Assembly: GCF_905220415.1 (NCBI RefSeq)
Contig: NC_059538.1
Coordinates: 9,982,001 to 10,046,000, forward strand
Length of the DNA: 64,000 nt
Direction: 5' to 3'
DNA from: Colias croceus
Taxonomy: Eukaryota > Arthropoda > Insecta > Lepidoptera > Pieridae
Shown: positions 52,301 through 62,700 of the stretch, in pieces
Position numbering within the stretch: the stretch's first letter is position 1
Layout of the letters: each line of letters begins with the position of its first letter
Notes under the pieces: generated by a model
Seen by the model: the letters and a program-made list of their open reading frames with translations, nothing else
What the model was told of the DNA's origin: nothing
Databases searched by the model: none
Translations under genes and position numbers: made by a program

Positions 52301-53457
52301 AGACAGATAAATTCTTTTAAATTATAATCCCAAACAGGTGCAAAGATTCATCCACCAACTTCGACATTCGATTACGGCATTGAGCGGCGTCTTTTTCTAC
52401 ATCACAAAGGGAATGATATTTAATGTAAGTATAGTCTTAAGAACTTCACTTGAGTTTGAACTTTGAAATAAACATTTTTGCTGAAGGATTTTTCAAGTTC
52501 TAAAACATATAAAACGGTTGAATGTTGATTATGTTAGAAGTAGGAAAAGCTTTCCTGTTGAATTTGGTTTAGAGTTAACTTGAGCTCGCGAGTTGGTGCA
52601 TCAAAGATTTATGATATATTTTCTTACAGAGAAAAGAGTTCAAGTTAATAATTGAACTATATTTTAGTGAGTTATGATAGGAATGACGAATTATGTCAGA
52701 TAAAGCGGCAAGGATAATTATATAAACACTAGCGGTCCGCCCCGGCTTCGCCCGTGGTACATATTAACGTTTTCTCTACATAAGAACCATCCTCGTACTT
52801 CAAGGAATATAATAAAAAAAGAATTATCGAAATCGGTTCAGCCGTTCTCGAGTTATGGAATTACAACGAAAAGTGGCATTGATTTTTATATATTAGATTA
52901 TAGCAGTATAGTTATTTCTCTTTTATATGTATAAAATACATTTATTAAGTGAATGTTTTAAGATTCAACGCTGTACAAAAATGGTTACTGCAACAATATT
53001 ATTGAAATAACTTTTATCAGTCTTCGGTATTTATCCGGGACGTAAGGGTCGCCAAAAAGGATACAATTAATAATAAAATATCAGCATAGGTACATCTTTG
53101 GTATTTGGGTTTTTATAAACCTCATGAGCAAAATCTCCCTTATTACAGCCGGTATTAAGTGAGCGTAGAGCAGAGGGATCCTGGGTTCGTTTCCTTCTGA
53201 GGTCTTACAGTTGTTGATCTTGTTATACACGTAAAAACATTGATTAGCGAAACAGGTTTTAAATATGTCCCTTACCCTACAAGGGGACACAGACTTCTCT
53301 AAAATCTTCTATGTATAATTTAATAAGAATATTATTCCTTTTACAGGTAATCGGCACGATAATTACCTACGAGCTGGTTTTGCTGCAGTTCAGCCGTCAA
53401 AAAACGGTAGCATGGACGGATAGGCATAATCATACTTCCTATTTTTATGCATTCTAG
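41119..53457 (+). CDS. Sugar-type gustatory receptor, Gr C
   Basis: Predicted 425-aa sugar-clade taste receptor. Inferred exons: 41119-41249, 41632-41747, 42568-42753, 48154-48314, 48701-48823, 49679-49827, 50266-50316, 51080-51242, 52338-52424, 53347-53457; phases 2,1,1,0,0,2,2,0,0; total 1278 nt, no internal stop. The N-terminal exon (RWAGVFCVSGL) matches the family's FG-x-x-PV-x-G block. Others give FVWNFTDVITM, the small exon RFVTLADSACKQEAIIR, LSGVFFYITKGM, and a canonical C-terminal TYELVLLQF (about 396-404). Exons were joined by phase; exon 1 was accepted because its phase-2 donor completes an Arg codon with exon 2. Intron 3 carries a 4.6-kb LINE. Intron positions differ from Gr A and B and match Gr D where comparable. 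Start ATG 41119 is the first plausible; an upstream coding exon cannot be excluded. Confidence 0.82.
43363..46485 (-). CDS. R1-clade LINE ORF2 (endonuclease and reverse transcriptase), intact
   Basis: A 1040-residue polyprotein for target-primed reverse transcription. The N-terminal apurinic-type endonuclease has LQANINHCARAQ, AEPY, AGDFNAKS and SDHRYIRF. The central reverse transcriptase has SLDIANAFNTLPW, GVPQGSVLGPLLWN and catalytic YADDT. Near the C-terminus is a CX2CX8HX4C finger (CHWCACPEDTADHTLAEC), typical of the R1 clade. The ATG at 46485 follows the ORF1 stop by two bases (TAG TG ATG), suggesting stop-reinitiation translation. No stop or frameshift over more than 3.1 kb. Confidence 0.93.
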   Translation of the reverse strand: MALRFLQANINHCARAQDLLLQGLAEWMIDVAVVAEPYSVPPRDNWAGDVDGLVTLVAQGGAVMDRVARRRGCVSASIRGYTVVGVYFSPNRGLDEFEQFLAELGELIELARPQPILLAGDFNAKSMAWGSSVRNARGAVLQDWAVAADLSVLNRGSELTCVRQRGGSIVDVTFASPPLARRIEDWRVVTDVETLSDHRYIRFSISAPSMASSWSPPTERRPRWALRSLDRDLLIEAAIVQSWIPTPQDGSVEEEAAWLANAMVQVCDASMPRARSTPRRRRMYWWSAEIAQLRTSCVAARRAYTRHRRRRWRDEEEETRLYAAYRECVTALQEAISSAKDRAWDEMLEGLNREPWGRPYKRVRQKLRPWAPPLSRSLEPRLLEQIVVTLFPERGRDAFITAATSDEQEDSAGTSVPDVTRDEVETAVGRLKQKNTAPGPDGIPGRAWVLAMEALGPRVEQLFSACLRRGQFPRRWKTGNLVLLRKDGRPQNSPTAYRPIVLLDEVSKLFERVFAARLVNHLEGIGPDLSNNQFGFRRGRSTLDAISRVRATVESATEDGEVVLAVSLDIANAFNTLPWDKIVDALHFHRVPEYMMRLLRSYLSDRAVAYPTRDGWSEREVSCGVPQGSVLGPLLWNIGYDWVLRAANLPGIGVTCYADDTLVTARGASYSEAALLAAAGVADVVCRIRQLGLEVALEKSEAIFFPGRRRLHSAGSEIRVSGVPIKVGSTMRYLGIVLDSRWKFVEHFRRLAPRLVGVAGALGSLLPNLRGARGGCRRLYTGVIRSMALYGAPIWADALSARSRPFLRRPQRVMALRVVRAYRTVSFEAACVMAGTPPWELDAEMLADVYRRVSASKSLGINPPYEEVEQWRAEAAERRSREWERRLEEPSAGERTVAAIRPVLQEWCDRRHGAITFRLAQVLSGHGCFGRYLCKVARREPSMACHWCACPEDTADHTLAECPAWAEPRARLVAVVGSDLSLPSIVRAMVGSDRSWRAVITFSEDVISRKEEAERVRERDPHADPIRRRRPIGRRQDFPT
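46488..47952 (-). CDS. R1-clade LINE ORF1 (gag-like, N-terminally truncated)
   Basis: RNA-binding gag-like protein. The open frame runs from the insertion boundary (about 47951) to TAG at 46488-46490, roughly 487 codons. It has a coiled-coil-like N-terminal part (ADNTRLRGEIAALRKEM), a basic low-complexity middle, and a C-terminal zinc region with two CX2CX4HX4C knuckles (CFRCLEVGHVRAMC and CYRCGENGHKAAGC) plus a third CX2CX8HX6C cluster. The native start is missing: the GTG at 47915 is only an internal codon. No internal stop or shift was seen. Confidence 0.85.
49468..49633. mobile_element. Small TIR element in Gr C intron 5
   Basis: The left end acgtgacaacgtc is inverted at the right as gacgttgtcacgt. 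The interior is GC-richer than the intron (agagcgcggaacgaacg). Element limits are approximate; no clear target duplication. Confidence 0.55.
49894..50065 (-). mobile_element. Helitron-like element, family 5, inverted
   Basis: Begins actagcttaccgcccgcgg and continues as the inverse of the family 5 body. The TC end is worn. Gr C intron 6. Confidence 0.6.
52728..52896 (-). mobile_element. Helitron-like element, family 3
   Basis: Begins actagcggtccgccccggc; body ccatcctcgtacttcaagga. Gr C intron 9. Confidence 0.6.
53085..53300 (+). mobile_element. Worn copy of the second SINE family
   Basis: Keeps gtgagcgtagagcagaggga, cctgggttcg and tcccttaccctacaagggga in the order seen at 40182-40400. Gr C intron 9, ending about 45 bases before exon 10. 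Confidence 0.55.
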
Positions 53458-53484
53458 TATGTGTGTGTTATATTTGTGTGATTA

Positions 53485-53490
53485 AATAAA
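53485..53490 (+). terminator. Probable Gr C poly(A) signal
   Basis: AATAAA 28 bases after the Gr C stop codon (53455-53457). Confidence 0.55.
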
Positions 53491-53661
53491 TGTATTAAAA
53501 CTTCTTCTTTATTTATTTTTTCTGGTATATCCTGATAGAGAATTTGAAGAGAACCTATAATTATATCGTTGATAAAAGGGATAAATACTAATATGTGCAT
53601 AATTTGAGCACACACATTTCTTTTTTGTTTAATTGTATAAATATCGCCTAATTTATTATTA

Positions 53662-53995
53662 ACTAGCTTCCGCCCGCGACTCCGTCCGCGCGGATATCGG
53701 TCTTCGCGTGGATGGTTTATTTCTCCATTTTGAGTAGGTACCTCTGACAATAAAATCTTATAAATATCTATTGGACCCAATTCCCAAATACGGCTAGGCC
53801 TATAATAATACGCAACGTGTGTTTGCGGTTCTACGGAACAACGTCTATGGATAAAACTGAAAAATTAAGATTAATTTTTTTCTACGTATTTTTCCAGGAT
53901 AAAAAGTATCCTATTTTACGCCCAGGATAATAAGGTATAATTATACCAAGTTTCATAGAAATCGAACCGCTAGTTTTCACGTGATGCCTTCACAT

Positions 53996-54028
<33 letters not shown>

Positions 54029-54148
54029 AAATTTTTTAAACATATATTTGGGCTTGGTATCGATCCAGTAACACCCCCTGCTATTTATTTTTTCAATATT
54101 TTCAATGTCAGAATTGACCCTTCTACAGATTTATTATATGTATATAGA
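53662..54148 (-). mobile_element. Helitron-like element, family 6, with (ACAG)n tract
   Basis: Begins actagcttccgcccgcgac. It carries ggataaaaagtatcc and aagtttcatagaaatcgaac, then an (acag) microsatellite at 53997-54026. Longer than the other families and the only copy in the window. Confidence 0.5.
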
Positions 54149-54660
54149 TTTCTGTGAATGTAGTGTTCATCTATAATAGTTGTGCATAATAATGTGTAAA
54201 TCCTATTGTTACTGTTTAACGTGAATGATACATATTATGTAACAACTGGTGATGAACCTTTTTAATAAATAAATAAATAATAAACCCATGTCCAATTTTG
54301 AGTTTGGAATAGATGTTAAAAAAAGAGGAAGTTTGCATTTACGCTGTATGTTTATTTATAAACCTAGTTATAAAAATATATTTTTCGTGTCACTTCAATT
54401 GTTCAATTCATAGAATTGAACATATTAGATTATAACAAATGCTGGAAAGAAAGACCCCGGAAATATGAACATTTTATAGAACTAATATATATTTGTACAT
54501 AGGCCAAAGAATGTGTAAACTGAATTCGTTGATTTGTTTTTATTTTGCTTTATACTTGAAGAACATTACAACAAATATATATGCACTTTAAAACAAATGG
54601 CGTTTGGAAAAAAAATCCAAAAACATTCGCAACTTTCATACATAAAAGTGGACAAAGAAA

Positions 54661-54993
54661 TCTTCTTATATATAAAAATGAATCCCAAAATGTGTTGGTA
54701 AGCGCATAACTTGAGAACGGCTGAACTGATTTCGATAATTCTTTTTTTATTATTTTCCTTGAAGTACGAGGATGGATCTTATGTAAATATGTACCACGGG
54801 CGAAGCCGGGGCGGACCGCTAGTCTATAATATAAAAATGAATCCCAATATGTGTTGGTAAGCGCATAACTTGAGAACGGCTTAACCGATTTCGTTAATTC
54901 TTTTTTTATAATATTCCTTGAAGTTCGAGGATGGTTCTTATGTAGAGAAAACGTGAATATGTACCACGGGCGAAGCCGGGGCGGACCGCTAGT
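54661..54993 (+). mobile_element. Two tandem family 3 Helitron-like elements
   Basis: Two direct copies, 54661-54823 and 54823-54993, each start TC...TATAAAAATGAATCCCA and end cgaagccggggcggaccgctagt. They abut so that the T of the first CTAGT is followed directly by the second element. Head-to-tail arrays of this kind are known for Helitrons. Confidence 0.65.
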
Positions 54994-56145
54994 TGTTAAT
55001 AAAAAATAAACTTACTTAGTTTCACAATACACAGAAAGGGACATAAAATGTTGGTGACAATGTAGCTAGTTCTAGCATCTCTGGAGATCGCTTGTTTAAT
55101 GTTTTAACTTGAGAAACTGCAGTAAATGGAGGTAATGACTATTTAATCTATGAACGAATTTGTCTTCATGACATCTATCTTGGATTTCATTGAGTTAGGG
55201 CAGTAATTATACTTTTACATTGAGAGCAAGACCAACAGTTCTATGTGTAAGCTAGCTAAATAAACAGACTTTTTAATTTATTTGTGTACTTTTTCTTGTT
55301 TTAAAAATGGTATACTCTTGTAGACCACGCGACCTTTTAGTTACGCGACTACTGTAGGGTTAAAATATTTTTACTTACTTATAAAAATATTGTATTTAAA
55401 ATATGGATGTTATTCATATAAATAAAAACTTAAATGAACATGTGTACATTAAAATATAAAATAACACATCAACATTTACAAAGTTAACTTTCCCGAATAA
55501 ATTATTTATTTGAACATGTTAAAGCAATTTAGTCGAAGTTTAACCAATAATTTGTAAACAATTCCAAAATGATTTTATGTCTTCTACTAACATTAACGTA
55601 GCTTTTGATAAAAGTTCCACTGAAATATTCATAAATGTGATTAATATTTTCTGAGTACATTACTGATTATCGAGGCGACATAAAATTAATGTAACTTTAC
55701 GAGGCGGACATTATTTATACCTTTATCATAATAAAATAATCAAAGTGAATTCAAATAAATTAATAGACAATTTGTTAAAAAAATATTATATTATAGTCAA
55801 ATAGTACGAAACATGTACCGATTTCCATTACCTGCCACTCGTAAATGGTGGCGTCTGTTCATAAAAATTTATTAATTGTATTAGTTTTGTTTATAGTGTT
55901 TAAAGTTTCTTGAAAGTGTCTAAAGTGTTTTTATAATTGTAACTCTACTTTTTTACTCCAGATTGATGCTGATTTGTTACGATAAACAATATAAAACCAA
56001 ACAATAGCAATTTAGATTAACGTAAAGAATTAAAAAATTGTAACGATGTCGAACAAGCTTTTTTATGTCGACGTTAAAGACAAAACACAACGTAATCAAA
56101 ACTTTCTGAATATTTATTTAATGGGTGATGTAATATAAGATTTAA
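54994..56145. other. Intergenic between Gr C and Gr D
   Basis: AT-rich, no gene, no recognised repeat. Confidence 0.4.
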
Positions 56146-56512
56146 GAGGCCTACACCACCGAAACTAGCGCCACCGAACATTTTATTTTTTTACTCCTTA
56201 ACCAGATCAAATTTAAAAAATCTAGCTCGGTACTTTGTTAGTATATTACTTGTAGTATTTTTGGTATTACTTTTCACTATTCTAACTGTTCATTATTCTA
56301 GAGAACTTTTGATTACCGCCAAAAGTGGCCACTTTTGGCGGTAATCAAAAGTTCTCCTAATTTACCGAATGCAAAATAATGAAAAGTAATACCAAAAATA
56401 CTACAAGTAATATACTAGCAAAGTACCGAGCTAGATTTTTTAAATTTGATCTGGTTTAGGAGTAAAAAAATAAAATGTTGGGGGGGCGCTAGTTTCGGTG
56501 GTGTAGTCGCCT
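56146..56512. mobile_element. Long fold-back element, near-perfect arms, TAA target duplication
   Basis: Two arms of about 165-180 bases are near-complete inverse copies around the centre aaaagtggccactttt (about 56322-56337). Matching phrases include accgaaactagcgcc, aatctagctcggtactttg and aataccaaaaatactacaag. TAA at 56143-56145 and 56513-56515. The left arm has an insertion of about 20 bases near 56280. Any transcript would fold into a long hairpin. It lies about 210 bases upstream of Gr D. Confidence 0.85.
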
Positions 56513-56724
56513 TAATATGACACCTATACATCAGCCATTTTATTTTCTAGAAAAACCTTCCCATTCCCACCTCTATAAAGAGTTAGAGAAGATAAATTTG
56601 AAACAGATTGAGATCGCTTCGAAAAATGGGTAATAATTGTGAACAGTATTTTTTTTTCATAATTAAATATACTACCTATTGAAAATCATTTCTTTTAAGG
56701 AATTCTTCAACACGAGGTGCCAGA

Positions 56725-59700
56725 ATGAAGAATAAGTTTGTAAATTTAATAAACACAAGAGGTAAAAACAAAATATATTATGTTTATTCTATTGAATAAC
56801 GAACTCTGAAAATTAATACAAAATAATGAATCTCTCAAATCGTATAATGTTTGTTGCAGTTTTACATAAAGCAAAGTTAAATTTAAAAGACAATTTCAAA
56901 ACCCAACTTTTAGCGTTTCAAGGATCCACAAGGTTGCTAATTATAGCTGGTCAATGTTTCGGACTAAATCCTGTTTTGGGTGTACTAGAGTCCGACATTT
57001 CGAGAATAAGGTAAAAATGTCTATAATGGTTTGCTAGGTCGTGATTTAGGCTAAGCTACAAAAATCCTAAACCTTTCTAAATCCATTGAGCCTCAAGCGA
57101 CCCGATCGGTCCACGACACAATAGATTTTCTATTGTATCTGTGATTCCGGGGCCTGAGTTATTAAAAGGTTCTCTGAGTAAAAGAAAAGGTCTGAATCTG
57201 TTCTTTTAAATTTGCATTGTCTATATTATAATAATGCCTAGGTACTGGATAATTTTATTTACCAAGGTGGAATTTTAATATATAAATAAATAAATAAATA
57301 AATAATTTATTTCACTTAAAACATTTTACAAATTAGAGCGACCCAGGCTCCTAAGATAGTAAGAACTGTTTTTCAGGAGCCTGTGTCTTCCATTTACAGT
57401 TACACGACACGAAAAAAATCAGAGACAAATTAAATAAAATCAAAAATAAATTAAAAATTTACATGCAATTAAAACTATAAAAAAATCAATAACAAATAAG
57501 TACAAACAGCAAAACAAAAAACAAAATGTGTCTAGGTAAATCATTACAAATAAAGCAATTCCAAAACAAAATTCGAAATTATATCAGCACATAAATAAAT
57601 TCATCAAAAATTAAATAGGTTAGTAATTATAAAATAAATTGAGAAACAGATATTAAATCAGCAAAAAATCAAAATTAAATCGAAACAATGCAACACTATT
57701 ATAAGTTGTTACAATCAACATAACAATAAAATGTAAGTTAGTAGTAAGTTATTATAGCTAAATACACATTACAAATTACAAGTTGTTACAATCAACATAA
57801 CAATAAAATGTAAGTTAGTAGTAAGTTATTATAGCTAAATACACATTACAAATTACAAGTTGTTACAATCAACATAACAATAAAATGTAAGTTAGTAGTA
57901 AGTTATTATAGCTAAATACACATTACAAATTACAATCAATTAAAATAACAATTAAAAGGTAAAATTAAGATTCACGATAAGTATATTAAAATGTAAAAAT
58001 CAAGAAATGGAAATTAATATTTTAAAAATTAAAATTAAAAAGAAAAAAAAAAACAAAATCAATAAGTCCAAAACCATTATCAATACTAGTTATATTTAAG
58101 TGAATAAGTTTATGTGAGTGTGCGTGTGTGCATGCGTGCGTGTTATGTGGGTGCGTGTGTGTGTGTGTGTGTGTTTGTGTTTGTGTAATGCATGTATTAA
58201 TTAATCCATTTAAGGAATTTATAATAGATTTTCAGTGTCATTGTAGTCAAGACTAGATAACCAATTCAAAATTCTAGCCTTAATTTGGTAATTATTTAGA
58301 GCAGTAATATTATAAAACTTATTCATTTTATTGTACAGTTTTGGAGCAATATATTTATAGTGCCTGTGTCCAAATTTGGATTTAGTCCACGGAACTGGAA
58401 CAGCAACTCTTCTATTTTTGTTATACTCATTGCTGTTATTAAGTCTATGATAACGCCGAATACATTGATACACAAATAGTTTTCGGACACTTAAAATCTT
58501 CACTTTAGAGTATAACATGGTAGTTGGGTGGTCGAATGGTAACTTGAAAGCTACTTTTAAAAGAGCACGCTGTGACCTTTCAATTTCTAAGAGATAGGTT
58601 TTTGCTGCTCCTCCCCACGATGTAATACAGTAGCTTATGAGGCATTCCCCAAGTGCTTTATATATTAGAGTTATTAAGTCATTGCTTGCAAAGTTTCTAA
58701 GTGTTTTAAATACGTATATTAATCTTCTGATCCGCGTTGAGACATTTCTAATTTGCGGAATCCAGTTAAGCTTATCATCAATTATAATGCCAAGATATTT
58801 TATTTGGGGAACTCTCTGTATCTTCGGACACATGCATGAGCCTGTAGTACTGCTGGAATCACGGTTGCACGGAAAAACATGTAGTGTGAGGTCCATGTGA
58901 TCAGCTGGACTAAGTGCAGATGTTTTTGAAAAGCTAGGTATTTAGTTTTAGATACATTCAATTTTAACAAATTAGTCTCCAACCACCTGGTCACAGCTCG
59001 AAGTCCTTTTTCAGATTGTTTAAATACCTCATTCCATGTTTTACCTTTAAATAATATAACCGTGTCGTCAGCAAACATAGTTACCTCACAGTCAGCCACA
59101 TTTAGTTTACACAGCTCATTCACATATAGCAGAAACAGCGTAGGACCAAGAGTGCTACCCTGCGGCACTCCATAAGAGACCTCACCTTCGTTACTCAGTT
59201 TACCTTCTATACGCACAGATTGCGTTCTGTTAGACAGGTAATCTGTAAACCAAGCAAGGGGCCTTCCCCTTATGCCCACATGCTCCAGCTTACCAAGCAT
59301 GATTGGGATGGACACAGTGTCGAAGGCTTTTTGAAGGTCTAGAAATATTCCTAGACACTTATATCCTTCATCCAGATGCGTTGACACTTGTGTAGTGAGC
59401 CGGAGTGTGGCATCCTCAGTAGATCTTCCACATCTAAATCCAAATTGGCTGCTATGTAGGAGCTTATTTTTTTCTAAAAAGCGAGTAAGTCTCTTGCTTA
59501 CACATTTTTCTAATATCTTAGCTAAAGTACATAGCAGAGAAATAGGCCTATAATTAGAGGGGCATGATCTGTCGCCTGACTTATGGATAGGGATAACAAT
59601 GGCTTTTTTAAGAGGCTTTGGAAAAACTCCTGTTTTAATACTTAGATTGCATATAAATATAGGATATGTGGGGTGACAGGAGGTCTCTGAATTCTTTAAA

Positions 59701-62700
59701 TATGCGGGTAGGTATATTATCATAGCCAGAAGCACTACAGGAATTCAGCTTAGATAAGAGCCCACATATTTCTTGAGGATCAGTAGGACTAAGTAGAAGT
59801 GAGTTTTTAGGACACTCATCGTTTTTTAAATCTAGTGTTAATTCCTTCTCTGTTTTCTTCAGTGAATTAAGGGTAGATTTTGCGAGTGTTCCACCTATTG
59901 AAATAAAGTAATTATTGACTACATTCAATGCGTCAATCGTATCATACTTTAAATTTAAAAGTTCATTGCTATGTGCTCTGTTGTTCGATAGACTACATGC
60001 CTCCTTTATTATCTTCCACATGCCCTTTGGATTGCTATAATTTTTGTCCAATTTGTCTTTATAATAAGATTTTTTCACATTTTTTATGATGTTATTACAT
60101 GTGTTTCTATATTTCTTGTATTCATCGAGTAAGGCAAGATCTGTGGGGTTTCTTTTGGTTCTTTTGTGTAATCTATCTCTTTTTCTTAAACATTTAATAA
60201 GCCCGAAAGTAATCCAAGGTTTCAGGGGTCTTTTTCGGTTGGGAACTTTTTTAACTATTTTGCAATTATTTAATGCACATTCAATTTTATCGATGAAGAA
60301 AGTCACAGCTGCATTTGGGTCTTGTATCTTATAGAATTCGTACCAATTTATATTGTCTATTAAGTCAGGGAGAAGTTTATGATCATAGATGGTTTTATAC
60401 AGCGTTTCATTATTGTTCTTTTCTTTTGACGTGTTGATTTCTAGAAGGATAGGTGCATGATCTGTCAAGGGATCAAAAACAACAGTTTTACACCTTTTTT
60501 TTGTTCTTATCATGAAGTGATCTATGCAAGATTTTATTCGTGTTGGTTTATTTACTCCTTGTCTAAGTCCATGGAAGTACATCATGTTCAGATAGTCACA
60601 CGCGTAACCCGTAGTGTTACTGGGAAGAATATCCAAGTTAATGTCACCAGTCAGAATGATTTCATCATTTGAGATAGTGCTTAACAATTTGTCCAGCGAA
60701 TTTATAAACAGTGAAGGATGAAGGCTAGGTGGTCTATAGGAGCAGATAAGAGAAAGATTACGCCCGATTGTTAAAAGAAGACAATTCCCACCTTCCATTT
60801 CCGGTTCCGAAAAAGTATATTTCAGATGATTTTTAATATATACAATAACGCCATCATTTTGATTGAAACTTTTACTTGTTTTAATGGCAGAATAAGAGTT
60901 CAAGCCTGGTATTAAACTGTCCCCGTTTATCCAACACTCAGTTAAAACGACAATATCTATATTTGAGCTTAAGGATGCCAAAAATAGAGCAAGTTGATCG
61001 AAATTTTTGTGGACACTGCGAATATTTACCGTTAGTATTAATAGCGATTTGTGGTTATCTGGGCTACTAAAGTCTGCAGGACTCGACATATATGTACAAT
61101 CGATTTCACTAATTATTTCTAACTCAGTATAAATATTATTATCTTCGTCGAATTTGACAGCATATTAAAAGTTTCGTTAAGAGCAGTGGTGGCTCAGTAG
61201 AGCAGTGGTGGCTCAGTGGTGAGACCTCGGACTTCGAATCGATAAGTCCGGGGTTCGAGACCAGGCGAGCGCGCAGGAATTAAATTGATTTTTCAATTTA
61301 TCTGCGCATGTTGTAACATCACCACTGCTCGAACGGTGAAGGAAAACATCGTGAGGAAACCGACATGTCGAAGAATTAAAAAGTTCGACGACATGTGTCA
61401 TCCGCCAACACGCACTTGGCCAGCGCGGTGGATTATGGCCTGTACCCTCATAGGAGGCCCGTGTCCCAGCAGTGGGAACGTATATGGGCTGATGATGATG
61501 ATGATGACTGTTTAAATATACAATAATCATCTAAATTATAAGCACGTGTCAATTTACAAAGTAATATAAATAAATACAGATTAAATTCCTTGTTATTATG
61601 GATATTGTGTTGTTTAAAATGACGTGTGTAATGTGTATGTTGGTTTTTCACAGTTCTTTGTAAAATATTATAAATAGGGTATATAGGGAGAAATAGTTTG
61701 AACAATAAATTATTTCGATAACTATTATAATGTATTGATATAGGTATGGTTTTGGATAATATAAGTCATGCCGTCGCTTCATTCAGTTGACGCAGCTGAT
61801 TTTCTTCCTTGATATGAATATGTTGCCCACCGTCCGTTTTTCTCATATATACTCTGCCATTTGTTGTCCAACAGAACTTATATCCTTATAATTTGCAAAT
61901 TGTCTAGCCAAGTAAAACAGTTTTCTGGTTTTGGCAGTGAGGCTTTCCGTTATGTATATGGGAACAACGGGACCTGGGATGCCAATGTGTTGCGAATTAA
62001 ACTTATTATGAGTATTAGTTTTATTAAATTCTTTAACCTTGGATAGAATTTTATTTTTAATAGAGATGGTAGTGAAGTCCACCAAAACGGTCGCTGAGGG
62101 TTTCTTTTGATTGAACTTATTATTTGATTGAACTTATTAAATATATGACTTTATCTTTATAAATAGAAAAAGTCAAATTCTATTACTATTCTACTTCTTA
62201 TATTAGAATAATACTGGGGCCATTTATCATATAGGAGATATGAGAAAAAAGGTTCGATTTCTGCTTAGATCCATGGATGACATGGATGGTTGGTTGGATG
62301 GTTGGATGGAGCTAGTTGGATGTCTTGCTTTTGTGACGTAGTCATCAGATCTACGTATTATTATTATAGTACTTGCTTGTTAAGTATCAATATAAAAAAA
62401 ATATTTATCTTTTCAGATTTAATTTTTTTTCATTGAGACATTTTTACAGCTTGTTAATATGTTTAATTCAATTCATGGGATCAGTATTGAGTTTTGTCAA
62501 CTTAATAAAGAAGTCTGTGACTGTTTCAAGTATAGGTAAATATTCAAATAATGTATTAATGAATAATTTTTTTGGTCAATAAGCATCCTGTACGAAATGT
62601 TTTTCTCAATTAATGTTTATTAAGTAATTTATTGATTCATTGATTGATTTATTGATTGATTCATTGATTGATTCATTGATTGGTTTTTTGTTTTTCTTTC

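Larger units (their letters stand above)
57276..62112 (-). mobile_element. CR1/Jockey-type LINE, decayed, in Gr D intron 2
   Basis: Antisense element with ORF1 remnant (61776-62110), nested SINE (61200-61507), ORF2 in three frames (58219-61089), a long AT-rich 3' region with a 77-bp triplicate and a GT-rich tract (58110-58180), and a terminal (TTTA)n-type tail at 57276-57304. A truncated relative lies in Gr B intron 3. Boundaries at the 5' end are approximate; no clear target duplication. Confidence 0.8.

Noticed and set aside
54000..54027. CRISPR-like or satellite array
   Set aside because: Plain (ACAG)n microsatellite within a repeat; no spacers.
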